Of a stretch of 64,000 bases of DNA, positions 1 through 8,646 are shown piece by piece. The position numbers were made by a program, and so were the translations under genes. Each line of letters opens with the position of its first letter. Within the stretch, counting starts at the first letter, position 1. This DNA is from NCEH01 sp002257205 (GTDB taxonomy: Bacteria; Pseudomonadota; Alphaproteobacteria; Rhizobiales; Xanthobacteraceae), in the NCBI RefSeq assembly GCF_043195105.1, contig NZ_JBAFWO010000002.1; one strand, written 5' to 3'. The notes under the pieces were generated by a model that saw only the letters and a program-made list of their open reading frames with translations, was not told the DNA's origin and searched no databases.

Positions 1-34
1 TCTCCGAGCGGCCTTTAAGGCACGCGTTCTCGTT

Positions 35-57
35 GCGCGCGGAGGCTCTCCGCGCGC
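35..57 (-). terminator. GC-rich hairpin after livK
   Basis: A perfect 10-bp inverted repeat (GCGCGCGGAG / CTCCGCGCGC, 3-nt loop) lies about 35 bases beyond the livK stop codon. No run of U follows on the minus strand, so intrinsic termination is uncertain. The hairpin may instead stabilise the mRNA end. Confidence 0.35.
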
Positions 58-91
58 TGCTGGTGTTCGGGCTTGAAAAAAAGCTAGCGGA

Positions 92-1315
92 TCAGGAGAT
101 CACGCCGACGATGGTGTTCTTGCCGCCCTTGACGACCTGAACCAGGAACGAGCGGTTGATCTGATCGCCCCTGGCGTCGAAATCGCAGCTTGCGCCGGCG
201 CCGACGAACTTGATCTTCTTGCCGGCGCGGATCAGTTCGAGCCCCTTCACCACATCGTCCACTTCCTCGCCAGGCGGGTTGCAGACCTCGGGGATCGATT
301 TTGCCCAGGTCAACGCATCGGAGGATTTCGCATGCTCCATGGCGAGCGCGGCGACGCTGATCTGGTCGTGGGCATTGCCGGCGAACAGGAACACGGTGCC
401 GGCCGGGGCGCCCATCTCCTTCACGAACTTCTTGTAGGACGGGGTATCGAGCGGCGGGGCGGGCTGGAGATGATAGATCCCCTCGGCCACTTCCGGGCCG
501 ACCGCCTGTAGGAACTTGCCTTCCGCATCGGCGCCGATGGACAGCGCCACGATCTTGGACTTGAAGCCGCCGCGATAGACTTCCTTGGCGATGGAGGTGA
601 AATCGGTCAGCAGGGACAGGCAGAACACGCCGTCGGGATCGCCGCCGAAGGCTTTTTCCACCTCGGCGCGATAGGAGGGCTGGTCGGGATTGTACATCAC
701 CACGTCCAGCACCGTGCCGCCGAGCTTGGCCATCTCCGCCTTGAAGGGCTCGATCATCGCCACCACGAACGGATTCTGCTGCGCCAGCACCACCACCTTC
801 TTGGCGCCGATGGAATTCATCACCTTGGCGCCGGCCGGGCCCCAGGAGGTGCTCTTGGCCTGGAAGCGCCACACGAGGCCCTTGGTGTCGCCGTCGGTCA
901 CCGAATTGGCCGAGCAGGAGACCATCTGAACCTTGTTGGCGGCCAGGATGATGGGCTTGGCGGCCAGCGCGATCGGGCTGCCCCAGAACCCGCCCACCAG
1001 TTCCACCTTGTTGACTTCCAACAGCTTCTTGGTGGCGGTGACGCCGACGGTGGGATTGGTCTCGGAATCCTCGATGAAGAGCTTGAGCTTGCGCCCACCG
1101 AGGATGCCGCCGGCCTCATTGACCTGCCCAAGAACCAGTTCGGCCGCTTTCTTCATGTCCGGCCCATAGGGGCCGGTGGCGCCCGAGAACGGCAGCACCA
1201 TGCCGAGCGGAATTTCGGCGGCCTGGGCGAACGCCGGCATCGCGGCGACGACGAAGGGGAGGGCGCCGAGGCCGGCAACGACCTGGCGGCGGGTAAGACG
1301 CGTCGACTGGCTCAT
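92..1315 (-). CDS. ABC transporter substrate-binding protein, branched-chain amino acid (HAAT) type
   Basis: Periplasmic solute receptor of a LivK-like importer; it would deliver ligand to the LivHM channel encoded upstream. The 407-residue protein opens with a signal peptide containing a twin arginine (LTRRQVV) and ending near AFAQA. The type I periplasmic-binding fold then starts at IPLGMVLPFSG. It is the last gene of a six-gene minus-strand operon, and its ATG overlaps the stop of the AhpD-like gene (ATGA), which indicates translational coupling. The ligand cannot be read from sequence; many members of this family bind aromatic or other carboxylates rather than Leu/Ile/Val. Family assignment is firm, substrate open. 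Confidence 0.9.
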   Translation of the reverse strand: MSQSTRLTRRQVVAGLGALPFVVAAMPAFAQAAEIPLGMVLPFSGATGPYGPDMKKAAELVLGQVNEAGGILGGRKLKLFIEDSETNPTVGVTATKKLLEVNKVELVGGFWGSPIALAAKPIILAANKVQMVSCSANSVTDGDTKGLVWRFQAKSTSWGPAGAKVMNSIGAKKVVVLAQQNPFVVAMIEPFKAEMAKLGGTVLDVVMYNPDQPSYRAEVEKAFGGDPDGVFCLSLLTDFTSIAKEVYRGGFKSKIVALSIGADAEGKFLQAVGPEVAEGIYHLQPAPPLDTPSYKKFVKEMGAPAGTVFLFAGNAHDQISVAALAMEHAKSSDALTWAKSIPEVCNPPGEEVDDVVKGLELIRAGKKIKFVGAGASCDFDARGDQINRSFLVQVVKGGKNTIVGVIS

Positions 1316-1896
1316 GGCTGTTCTCCTGAGGTGGCTGGTTCTTCTTTTGGATGAAGGTTGAGCAAGGTTTCGGCGACGCCATCGTCGATCTGCAAGGCAT
1401 CGTTGAACCGGTTGAAGAAGCCGCAGAGCGCGATGCGGAACGTCAGCTCGACGATCTGCGCTTCGGAAAAATGCGCGCGCAATTGGGTGAACACGCCCGA
1501 GCGGATGCCCCAGGCGCGTTCGGTCACCAGCCGCGCATAATCGATGACCAGGCGATCGACCTCGTCGAAGGCCTCATGCTCGGCATCGGGAAGCTTCTCG
1601 ATCGCGTCGGCGGGAATTCCCTCCACGGCGAGCAGGGGGGCGTGATGCGAGACGCAATAGGGGCAGGCATTCAGCTTGGAGACCACCACCACTGCCAGCT
1701 CGATATAGCGCCAGGGCACGGCCTCGCGCGCCCGCAATTCCATGAGCATGCGGTAGATATGGTCGAGCGCCGGCGGCACGTGGGCGAGCACCGCCGCCTG
1801 ATCGGCGAAATCGGCATAGCCGCCGGCGAATTGCTCGTACACCTGCGCGATTTCGGGCGGCAGGGCCGTGGGGGGCAGTGGGGTTACGCGAGGCAT
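1312..1896 (-). CDS. carboxymuconolactone decarboxylase/AhpD-like protein
   Basis: 194-residue protein of the CMD/AhpD superfamily. The central CPYCVSHH motif carries the redox CxxC pair and downstream histidines typical of AhpD-like peroxidase or peroxidase-adaptor proteins; true decarboxylases usually lack the CxxC. It sits inside the liv-type operon: its ATG shares one base with the livM stop and its stop overlaps the livK start. Embedding between permease and binding-protein genes suggests it acts on the imported compound or protects its catabolism, but this is inference. The exact reaction is unknown. Confidence 0.82.
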   Translation of the reverse strand: MPRVTPLPPTALPPEIAQVYEQFAGGYADFADQAAVLAHVPPALDHIYRMLMELRAREAVPWRYIELAVVVVSKLNACPYCVSHHAPLLAVEGIPADAIEKLPDAEHEAFDEVDRLVIDYARLVTERAWGIRSGVFTQLRAHFSEAQIVELTFRIALCGFFNRFNDALQIDDGVAETLLNLHPKEEPATSGEQP

Positions 1897-2816
1897 CAGC
1901 CTTCTCCCTTCGCGTCGGGAAAGAATTCGGTCGCGCGCCGGCGCGGTTCCGCCACGAGGCCCTGCGGGCGCAGGATCAGCAGCAGCACGATGCCGATGCC
2001 GATCATGCCGAGCCGCAGCGCCGACAATTGCGCGCCGTCGATGGACGGCACGAGATCCTTAAGGAAGCGCGTCGCTTCCAGCAGCGCCATGATCGAGCCG
2101 GCGCCGAACAGGAGGCCGAGATTGGAGCCGCGTCCGCCCGCGATCACCGCCATGAAGGCATAGGCGGTGATGATGGGGGTGAACTGGCTCGGGTCGATAT
2201 AGGTCAGGTAGAAGGCGTGCAGCGCTCCGGCGAGGCCCATGACCGCGCCGCCCACGGCGAACGCCCGCACCCGCAGGGCCAGCACCGGCTTGCCCAGCGC
2301 GGACGCCACAGTGGCATCGTCCCGCACCGCCCGCAGGACGCGGCCGAAGGGCGAGCGCACCAGCAGTTCCAGCAGCACGAACACCACGGCCACGAGCCCG
2401 ATGGCGAAGGCGAGGATCACCCCGTCCCCTCCGCCCGGCGGCGTTATGGCGGCGAACGGGCGCGGAATGTCGGCGATGCCCAGCGCGCCGCCGGTGAGCC
2501 AGCCTTCGTTCAGCAGCAGGATGCGCACGATCTCGCCGAAGCCGATGGTGACGATGGCGAGATAATTCTCCTCCAGCCGGATCGAGAGCAAGGCCAGCGC
2601 CATGCTGACGGCGGCGCAAAGCACGGCAGAAAAGATCAGCGCCGGCAGCCAGCCGATATGGGGCGCAGTGATCGCAACCCCATAGGCGCCCAGCGCCACG
2701 AAGCCGGAGACGCCGAAGTTCACCAGGCCGGCGAGGCCCCATTGCAGGTTCAAGGCAAGGCCGACCAGAGCGGCAACGCTGACCAGGATGATGAGCGTGA
2801 CGAGATAGGCGCTCAT
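1896..2816 (-). CDS. livM: branched-chain amino acid-type ABC transporter permease (LivM)
   Basis: 306-residue inner-membrane permease, hydrophobic throughout, with multiple predicted membrane spans. It contains the LivM-type stretch around GFGEIVRILL and AGGRGSNLGLLFGA, near the ATPase coupling region. With the LivH partner it forms the translocation channel. Its ATG overlaps the livH stop (ATGA) and its stop overlaps the next start, so the operon is tightly coupled. The symbol describes the family, not a proven substrate. Confidence 0.9.
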   Translation of the reverse strand: MSAYLVTLIILVSVAALVGLALNLQWGLAGLVNFGVSGFVALGAYGVAITAPHIGWLPALIFSAVLCAAVSMALALLSIRLEENYLAIVTIGFGEIVRILLLNEGWLTGGALGIADIPRPFAAITPPGGGDGVILAFAIGLVAVVFVLLELLVRSPFGRVLRAVRDDATVASALGKPVLALRVRAFAVGGAVMGLAGALHAFYLTYIDPSQFTPIITAYAFMAVIAGGRGSNLGLLFGAGSIMALLEATRFLKDLVPSIDGAQLSALRLGMIGIGIVLLLILRPQGLVAEPRRRATEFFPDAKGEG

Positions 2817-3673
2817 TTGCGCACCGCCTTTGCGCCGAACAGGCCGTTGGTGCGGAACAGGAGCAGCAGGAGGATCACGGTGAAGCTCACCGCCTGCCGG
2901 TAATTGGTGGGCAGGATCAGGGCCGACATCTCTTCCGCGATGCCGATCATCAGCGCCCCCGCCACCGCGCCCAGCGGGCTGCCGAGGCCGCCCAGGATCG
3001 CGGCGGCGAAAATCGGGATCTGGTAGTTCCAGCCCATCAGCGGATCGATGGCGCGATCGAGCCCGGCCAGCACCCCGGCGACGCCAAGCAGGGCACCGGT
3101 CAGCGCCCAGGCGATGCGCGCGACGGTGCGCCGTTCCACGCCGCGCACGGCGGCGAGGGCGGGATTGTCGGCCACCGCCCGCATGGCGCGGCCGAGGGGC
3201 GAGGCGGTCAGCAGCAGATGCACGAGCAGAAGCGCCACGATCACCACGCTCGCGGTTACGATCTGCTCGTGGTTGATGCGCAGCCCCTGCCAGCGGATCG
3301 GCCGCGCGAGAGTCACATCGAAGCTACGGGCGGCATTGCCGAAGAAGAAGCGGCAAATGTTCTCCACCACCAGCGAAACCCCCATGGAGGCGACCAGCAA
3401 AGTGATGGATCCGCGTTCGCGCAGCCGCTCGAACACAAGGGCATCCGCGATGATCGAAGCGAGCGCCACGCACAAAGCGGCAAAGGCAGCGGCGAGCGGC
3501 AGCGGCCAGCCGAACTGCACATTGGCGACGAAGCCGGCATAGGCCCCGAAGGTGAGCAGGGCGCCGACCGCGAAATTGGCGAATTTCAGGATGCCGAACA
3601 CCAGCGTCAGGGCGAGCGCGGGCAGGGCGAGGAGCAGGCCCGTCACCAGGCCGTTCAGGAAAAGCTGCGCCAT
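2813..3673 (-). CDS. livH: branched-chain amino acid-type ABC transporter permease (LivH)
   Basis: 286-residue permease starting MAQLFLNGLVTGLLLALPAL, the usual LivH N-terminus, followed by several hydrophobic spans and the coupling segment AILGGLGSPLGAVAGA. A longer reading frame exists upstream, but the start at 3673 matches family length and lies one base after the livF stop. It pairs with LivM as the membrane channel of the importer. Confidence 0.9.
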   Translation of the reverse strand: MAQLFLNGLVTGLLLALPALALTLVFGILKFANFAVGALLTFGAYAGFVANVQFGWPLPLAAAFAALCVALASIIADALVFERLRERGSITLLVASMGVSLVVENICRFFFGNAARSFDVTLARPIRWQGLRINHEQIVTASVVIVALLLVHLLLTASPLGRAMRAVADNPALAAVRGVERRTVARIAWALTGALLGVAGVLAGLDRAIDPLMGWNYQIPIFAAAILGGLGSPLGAVAGALMIGIAEEMSALILPTNYRQAVSFTVILLLLLFRTNGLFGAKAVRK

Positions 3674-3674
3674 G

Positions 3675-4412
3675 TCAGGCCGCCTTTCCGAAGAACAGGC
3701 CGGCGAGATCGGCCGTCGATACATCCGCCGCCGGCGCCCGTAGGCTGAGGCGTCCCGCCACCAGCACCACCACTTCCTCCGCGATCTTCAGGGCGGCGGA
3801 GACATTCTGCTCCACTAATAGGATGGTGACACCGGATTCGCGCACGCGGGTGATGGCCTCCATGGTCTGGCCGACGATTTTCGGCGACAGGCCCGCAGAG
3901 GGTTCATCCAGCAGCAGCACTTCCGGATTGGCGAGCAGGGCGCAGGCGAAGGCCAGCATCTGTCGCTGGCCGCCGGAGAGGTTGCCGGCCAGCGTGCGGG
4001 GCCGTGCGGCGATCTCGGGAAACAGGCTCAGCACCCGTTCCTCCTGCTCGCGCCCAATGCCTGGGCGGCCGCGCAGGAATTCCGTGGCGAGCTTGAGATT
4101 CTCGCGGATGCTGAGGCTGCGAAAGACATTGGCCTCCTGGGGCACATAGGCGAGGCCGGCGAAGACGCGGCGCGCTGGGGAAAGGGCGGTGACATCGCTT
4201 CCTGTCACCGAGACGGATCCGGCGCGGGCCGGCAAAAGACCGGCGATGGTCTTGATGAAGCTGGATTTTCCCGAGCCGTTGGGGCCGATCACGGCGATGA
4301 TGGATTCCGCCCGCTGCGCGAAATCTATGCCGCATACGATATCGCCGCCGCGGCCGTAGCCGGCGCGCAGCCCCTGCACCCGCAGGGCGTCCATTTCGTG
4401 GTTTTCGATCAT
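3675..4412 (-). CDS. livF: ABC transporter ATP-binding protein (LivF)
   Basis: 245-residue ATPase with Walker A GPNGSGKSS, ABC signature LSGGQRQML and Walker B LLLDEPSAGL, followed by the switch-histidine region. The frame stays open about 130 codons further upstream, but that part is the shadow of livG. The start chosen (MIENHEMDALRV) overlaps the livG stop as ATGA; an alternative start is 4394. It works with LivG to power import through LivHM. Confidence 0.9.
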   Translation of the reverse strand: MIENHEMDALRVQGLRAGYGRGGDIVCGIDFAQRAESIIAVIGPNGSGKSSFIKTIAGLLPARAGSVSVTGSDVTALSPARRVFAGLAYVPQEANVFRSLSIRENLKLATEFLRGRPGIGREQEERVLSLFPEIAARPRTLAGNLSGGQRQMLAFACALLANPEVLLLDEPSAGLSPKIVGQTMEAITRVRESGVTILLVEQNVSAALKIAEEVVVLVAGRLSLRAPAADVSTADLAGLFFGKAA

Positions 4413-5176
4413 GCCGCGAGCCCCAGATAGGCTTCCACGACGCGGGGATCGGACGTGGCCTCGGCGAAGGTGCCGGAGACCAGCGTCCGCCCTTCGGCCA
4501 GCACATGGACATGGTCGCAGACTTCGCCGACGAGGTGCATGTCGTGCTCGACGATGCCGAACGACAGGCCCTCGGCCTTCAGTTCGCGCACCAGGCGGAT
4601 GATCTCTTCGCGCAGCGGTGGGGAGACGCCGGCGCCGGGTTCGTCCAGCAGGAGGAGGCGGGGTTCCAGCAGCAGCGCGCGGGCGACCTCCAGCAGCTTC
4701 TTCTGGCCGCCGGAAAGCGCGGCGGAGGATTGATCCGCCAGCTTCCACAGGCCCACACGTTCCAGCAGGGTGCGGGCCTTCGCGGCGTTCACATGCTCCT
4801 GCGCCCACCATTTGCGGCGCGAGATCACGGCGCCCAAAAGCCGCTCGCCGATCTGGTGGGGTGGGGCGAGCAGCAGGTTTTCAAACACGGTAAGGCTGGA
4901 GAGCTCGCGCACGATCTGGAAACTGCGCACGACGCCGAGCGCCGCCATGCGATGGGCGGGCAGGCCGGTGACATCGACGCCGTTGAAGGTGACCGTGCCA
5001 GCCTCGGGCTTGGCGAGCCCCGTGAGCGCATTGAGCAAGGTCGTCTTGCCCGCGCCGTTGGGTCCGATCAGGCCGGTGACCTCGCCCTTGCGAAGCGACA
5101 GGCTGCACCCGTCCAGGGCCGCCACGCCGCCATAATGCTTCACCAGCCCGGAGACCTCCAGAAACGCACCCGACAT
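4409..5176 (-). CDS. livG: ABC transporter ATP-binding protein (LivG)
   Basis: 255-residue ATPase and first gene of the importer operon. Walker A is GPNGAGKTT, the signature is LSGGQKKLLEVA and Walker B is LLLDEPGAG. The LivG-specific insert around VRSFQIVRELSSL is present. The start at 5176 (MSGAFLEV) was preferred over an in-frame ATG at 5197 because AGGGGA lies seven bases upstream of it. The divergent neighbour is a LysR regulator, so the shared intergenic region probably holds the operon promoter and operator. Confidence 0.92.
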   Translation of the reverse strand: MSGAFLEVSGLVKHYGGVAALDGCSLSLRKGEVTGLIGPNGAGKTTLLNALTGLAKPEAGTVTFNGVDVTGLPAHRMAALGVVRSFQIVRELSSLTVFENLLLAPPHQIGERLLGAVISRRKWWAQEHVNAAKARTLLERVGLWKLADQSSAALSGGQKKLLEVARALLLEPRLLLLDEPGAGVSPPLREEIIRLVRELKAEGLSFGIVEHDMHLVGEVCDHVHVLAEGRTLVSGTFAEATSDPRVVEAYLGLAA

Positions 5177-5183
5177 GCAAATA

Positions 5184-5189
5184 TCCCCT
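5184..5189 (-). promoter_or_regulatory. ribosome binding site that sets the livG start
   Basis: AGGGGA on the minus strand, seven bases before the ATG at 5176. It decides the livG start against the in-frame ATG at 5197. Confidence 0.6.
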
Positions 5190-5358
5190 ATGTCCATTGA
5201 TTTTATTAATTATCATCTCGCCGCTTGTCGATTGCCTTTTTTGGTCGCACATCCGCGTTTGATTCAGATCAAATTTTGCGCAGTTGCCTATGAGGTAGTC
5301 AATATTGATGAAGTCGTATCAAATTAAATCCTGGTTGAATCAAGTAATCAAATTTATA

Positions 5359-5376
5359 TTGCTTTGCGAAAAGCAA
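5359..5376. promoter_or_regulatory. inverted repeat upstream of lysR (candidate operator)
   Basis: TTGCTTT gcga AAAGCAA, a perfect 7-bp palindrome with a 4-bp spacer. It ends about 20 bases before the LysR ATG and just ahead of the AGGAG ribosome binding site at 5390-5394. Position and symmetry fit an autoregulatory site, but binding is inferred. Confidence 0.4.
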
Positions 5377-5396
5377 AATAATATTTATCAGGAGAA

Positions 5397-6284
5397 ATGG
5401 CCCGTCCCCTCGAAATCACCTTGTTGCGCACCTTCGTGATGCTCGTTCAGGAGCAGAGCGTGACCCGTGTCGCCCGCAAGCTGAACCGCACCCAACCCGC
5501 CATCAGCCTCCAGGTGAAACGGCTCGAGGAGGCGGCCGGCCGCCCCTTGTTCGAGCCGGATTTGCGGCACCTGCGGCTGTCGCGCCATGGCGAGATGCTG
5601 CTGCCCTATGCGCGCACCGTGCTGCGTATGCATGAGGAGGCCTGCCTGCGCCTCGCGGCCGAGGAGATCGAGGGGCGAGTAACGCTCGGCTGTCCCGACC
5701 TCTATGCCGCCTTCCTCCTGCCCGAGACCCTCGCCAGCTTCCGTGCCAGCTATCCGGGCGTGGAGGTGACGGTGCGCTGCGCGCTGTCGCGGCAATTGGC
5801 GCAGGACATGACTGACGGGCTGATCGATATCGCCATCGCAACCCGCATGCCCGGCGTGGCGCCGAAGGTGGGGCGCGGCACGGTTCTGCGGGCGGAGCCG
5901 CTGGTCTGGCTCGGCGCCGCCGACGGGACGGCGCATCTCGAAGATCCGCTGCCGCTCGCCATGTTGCCGGACGGCAATCTCTATCGCGATTATGCCCTTG
6001 CGGGACTGAACGAGCAGGCACGGCCCTGGCGCATCGCCTGTGTCTCGGAAAGCATTGCCGGCCTCCAGGCCATGGCATTGGCGGATGCCGCCATCATCGT
6101 GCTGGCCGATTCGGTGCGCTCCACCGGGCTGGTGCGCCTCGGCGCGGCGGATGGGCTGCCGACGCTGCCCTCGGTGGACCTCATCCTCTGGGAGCGCCAG
6201 CCCGGCCTGCTTCAGGCGGCGGATTATCTGGCCGCCCACATCGCACGCAACGTCAGCGCCGAGCGCTCGCGCAAGCGCGCCTAG
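5397..6284 (+). CDS. LysR-family transcriptional regulator
   Basis: 295-residue regulator. The N-terminal winged helix-turn-helix spans about residues 7-66 (ITLLRTFVMLVQEQSVTRVA, then QPAISLQVKRLEEA). A type 2 periplasmic-binding-like effector domain follows from about residue 92 (GRVTLGCPDLYAAFLLPE). AGGAG lies two bases before the ATG. It is divergent from the importer operon and most likely controls it in response to the imported compound or a metabolite. The effector cannot be named. Confidence 0.88.
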   Translation: MARPLEITLLRTFVMLVQEQSVTRVARKLNRTQPAISLQVKRLEEAAGRPLFEPDLRHLRLSRHGEMLLPYARTVLRMHEEACLRLAAEEIEGRVTLGCPDLYAAFLLPETLASFRASYPGVEVTVRCALSRQLAQDMTDGLIDIAIATRMPGVAPKVGRGTVLRAEPLVWLGAADGTAHLEDPLPLAMLPDGNLYRDYALAGLNEQARPWRIACVSESIAGLQAMALADAAIIVLADSVRSTGLVRLGAADGLPTLPSVDLILWERQPGLLQAADYLAAHIARNVSAERSRKRA

Positions 6285-6383
6285 ATTGGGGCTTGCCCGG
6301 CGTCAGCCCTGCGACATTGGCCCTCATTGCCCGACTAAATTGAATGTATATTATATGCAGTCAAATAATGCACGTGACTGGAT

Positions 6384-6785
6384 ATGCTCATGGCCGCTCC
6401 CTCCTGGCCCGCCCTATCCCCCTTGGAAACCGGCTTGCGCGGGCGCTGTCCGCGCTGCGGGCAGGGGCATCTGTTCAATGGGTTTCTCACCCTCGCGCCG
6501 AAGTGCGAAGTGTGCGGCCTCGACTATTCCTTCGCCGATCCGGCGGACGGCCCGGCCTTCTTTGTCATTTGCTTCGGCTGCCTGCCCTCGACCCTGTTCG
6601 CCATCTGGCTGGAAGTGGCGCATCAGGCGCCGTATTGGGTGCATCTGGTGACGACGCTTCCCCTGCTTCTGCTCACCTGCATTCCGCCCCTGCGGCCGCT
6701 GAAGGGATGGCTGGTGGCGAGCCAATATTTCTACAAGGCGGAAGAGGGAAAGCTGATCCCTCTCCCGAAGGTCGCGCCAAAATGA
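6384..6785 (+). CDS. DUF983 family membrane protein
   Basis: 133-residue protein of the DUF983 family. Two CxxC knuckles near the N-terminus (RCPRCG and CEVCG) form a probable zinc ribbon. Two hydrophobic segments follow, around FFVICFGCLPSTLFAIWL and VTTLPLLLLTCIPPL. The start could be 6384 or the second Met at 6390. Family function is unknown to me. It sits alone between the LysR gene and convergent purK. Confidence 0.82.
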   Translation: MLMAAPSWPALSPLETGLRGRCPRCGQGHLFNGFLTLAPKCEVCGLDYSFADPADGPAFFVICFGCLPSTLFAIWLEVAHQAPYWVHLVTTLPLLLLTCIPPLRPLKGWLVASQYFYKAEEGKLIPLPKVAPK

Positions 6786-6965
6786 ATGGATACAGATCCT
6801 GAATGACTGCATCATTGAGGTAGTGCGGTGATGCCGTAGCGACCCGCCACCGCGATCAGCCTCGGAATATCCGGCGCCCGGCGCCCGGGGCGCGGGAAGG
6901 CGAGGGGGCTGGCTGCCGGCTCGCCGGCTGCCAGGTGGGGTTGTTCGTGCAGGCCGCCGCCAGTC

Positions 6966-8066
6966 TCAGCAGGTCGAGGTGGGCGAGACGCGGCCGTCGA
7001 GCCGCAGGCGGTTCACGTGGCCCATCTTGCGGCCGGCACGGGCCTCGTCCTTGCCGTAGAGATGCAGATGGGCGCCCGGCTCGGCCAGGATCTTCGCCCA
7101 ATCGTGGGCATCCGACCCGATGAGGTTGATCATCTGCACCGCACCGAGGCGGGACGCATCGCCCAGCGGCCAGCCGGCGATGGCGCGGACATGCTGCTCG
7201 AACTGGCTGGTGACGGCGCCGTCCTGCGTCCAATGCCCGGAATTGTGCACGCGCGGGGCGATTTCGTTGACGATCACCCGCTCCCCCGAGGCGACGGAGC
7301 TGATGAACAATTCCACCGCGAACACGCCCACATAGGAGAGCGCGCCGGCGATCTTGCAGGCGATGGCGTGCGCGCGGTCCGATGCCTGCCGCGATACGGC
7401 GGCCGGCACGGTGGAGGTGTGCAGGATATGGTCGCGGTGCACGTTCTCGGTCACGTCATAGGCCGTGAATGCATCGTCCATGCACCGCGCCGCGATCACG
7501 GAAACCTCGCGCTCGAACGTGACGAAGCCTTCCAGGATCGCGCTCTGTGCCCCAATGGCCTGCCAGGCGGCGCCAAGGTCGTCGCCGGGGCGGAGCGTCA
7601 CCTGCCCCTTGCCGTCATAGCCGAAGCGGCGGGTTTTCAGCACCGCGGGCAGGCCGATGGTGGCAACCGCGGCTTCCAGGCCGGCCAAATCGTCCACGGC
7701 GGCGAACGGTGCGGTCTCGATCCCGAGGCCGCGCACGAAGCTCTTCTCCAGCAAGCGGTCCTGGGTGATCTCAAGCGCCTTCGCCCCCGGCCGCACGGGC
7801 ACGTGCCTTTCCAGGAACTGCGCCGTGGCCAGGGGCACATTCTCGAATTCATACGTGACGACATCGCTCACCTGCGCCAGCGCGGCGAGGGCGGCCTCGT
7901 CGTCATAGGCGGCGCAGATGTGGCCGCCGGCCACCTGGAAGGCGGGGCTGTCCTGGTCCGGACACAGAATATGGGTCTTCAGGCCGAGCTGGGCCGCCGA
8001 AAGGGCGATCATGCGGCCGAGCTGCCCCCCGCCGAGGATGCCGATGGTGGAACCGGGCTTCAGCAT
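6966..8066 (-). CDS. purK: 5-(carboxyamino)imidazole ribonucleotide synthase
   Basis: ATP-grasp enzyme of purine synthesis that carboxylates AIR with ATP and bicarbonate to N5-CAIR, which PurE then rearranges. The 366-residue protein begins with the N-terminal ATP-grasp motif GILGGGQLGRM. It contains RRFGYDGKGQ of the ATP-binding loop and the C-terminal NEIAPRVHNSGHWT signature. It lies three bases after the purE stop, so purEK form one unit. Confidence 0.96.
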   Translation of the reverse strand: MLKPGSTIGILGGGQLGRMIALSAAQLGLKTHILCPDQDSPAFQVAGGHICAAYDDEAALAALAQVSDVVTYEFENVPLATAQFLERHVPVRPGAKALEITQDRLLEKSFVRGLGIETAPFAAVDDLAGLEAAVATIGLPAVLKTRRFGYDGKGQVTLRPGDDLGAAWQAIGAQSAILEGFVTFEREVSVIAARCMDDAFTAYDVTENVHRDHILHTSTVPAAVSRQASDRAHAIACKIAGALSYVGVFAVELFISSVASGERVIVNEIAPRVHNSGHWTQDGAVTSQFEQHVRAIAGWPLGDASRLGAVQMINLIGSDAHDWAKILAEPGAHLHLYGKDEARAGRKMGHVNRLRLDGRVSPTSTC

Positions 8067-8069
8067 GGA

Positions 8070-8561
8070 TCAGACCGGCCGTTCCGTGACAGCTGCCGTG
8101 CGTTCGGCGCGATAGGCATCGAGCCGCGCGGCCAGCGCCTCGTCGCCGAGCGCCAGCACGGCGGCGGCGAGCAAAGCGGCGTTGGTGGCCCCGGCCTTGC
8201 CGATGGCGAGCGTGCCCACGGGGACGCCCGCCGGCATCTGGACGATGGAATAGAGGCTGTCCAGGCCGGACATGGCTTTCGATTCCACCGGCACGCCGAA
8301 CACCGGCAGCGGGGTGAGGGCCGCCACCATGCCGGGCAGATGCGCCGCGCCGCCGGCGCCCGCGATGATCACCTTGAAGCCCTCCGCTTTCGCCCCCTTG
8401 GCGAACGCGAACATGCGCTCAGGCGTGCGATGGGCGGAGACGATGCGCACATCGTTGCCGATCTCGAGTGCTGCGAGCGTTTCCGCAGCGTGCCGCATGG
8501 TTTCCCAGTCCGACTGGCTGCCCATGATGACGGCCACCGGCCGCGAACCCATATCGTTCAT
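8070..8561 (-). CDS. purE: 5-(carboxyamino)imidazole ribonucleotide mutase
   Basis: 163-residue class I PurE that moves the carboxyl group of N5-CAIR to give CAIR. The signature IMGSQSDWETM is near the N-terminus, SAHRTPERM follows, and GAGGAAHLPGMVA lines the active site. The start could be residue 1 or 4 (MNDMGSRP). It precedes purK by three bases. The lipid A acyltransferase gene lies 85 bases upstream on the same strand. Confidence 0.96.
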   Translation of the reverse strand: MNDMGSRPVAVIMGSQSDWETMRHAAETLAALEIGNDVRIVSAHRTPERMFAFAKGAKAEGFKVIIAGAGGAAHLPGMVAALTPLPVFGVPVESKAMSGLDSLYSIVQMPAGVPVGTLAIGKAGATNAALLAAAVLALGDEALAARLDAYRAERTAAVTERPV

Positions 8562-8646
8562 CCCCGAAAAAAGGAAAGCGCGGCTTTATAGGATAAGGGG
8601 TCGGGGGGCAAGCGTGGGATTTTGCCGGAAGCGTTTCGCCGGGTCA

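Larger units (their letters stand above)
5177..5396. promoter_or_regulatory. divergent livG / lysR control region
   Basis: This 220-bp AT-rich stretch separates the importer operon from the LysR gene, far richer in A+T than the flanking genes. It contains several TCAA/TTGA-rich segments that could be LysR half sites, and a clear inverted repeat at 5359-5376. LysR proteins usually bind such divergent regions and control both themselves and the neighbouring operon. No promoter is called with confidence. Confidence 0.6.

Noticed and set aside
4413..4811. upstream extension of the livF frame to 378 codons
   Set aside because: The added residues are an Arg/Pro-rich shadow of livG; the start overlapping the livG stop fits the family.
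7010..7025. TTCACGTG-like segment near purK, considered as a second parS
   Set aside because: Only half of the palindrome is present (GGTTCACGTGGC) and it lies in coding DNA.
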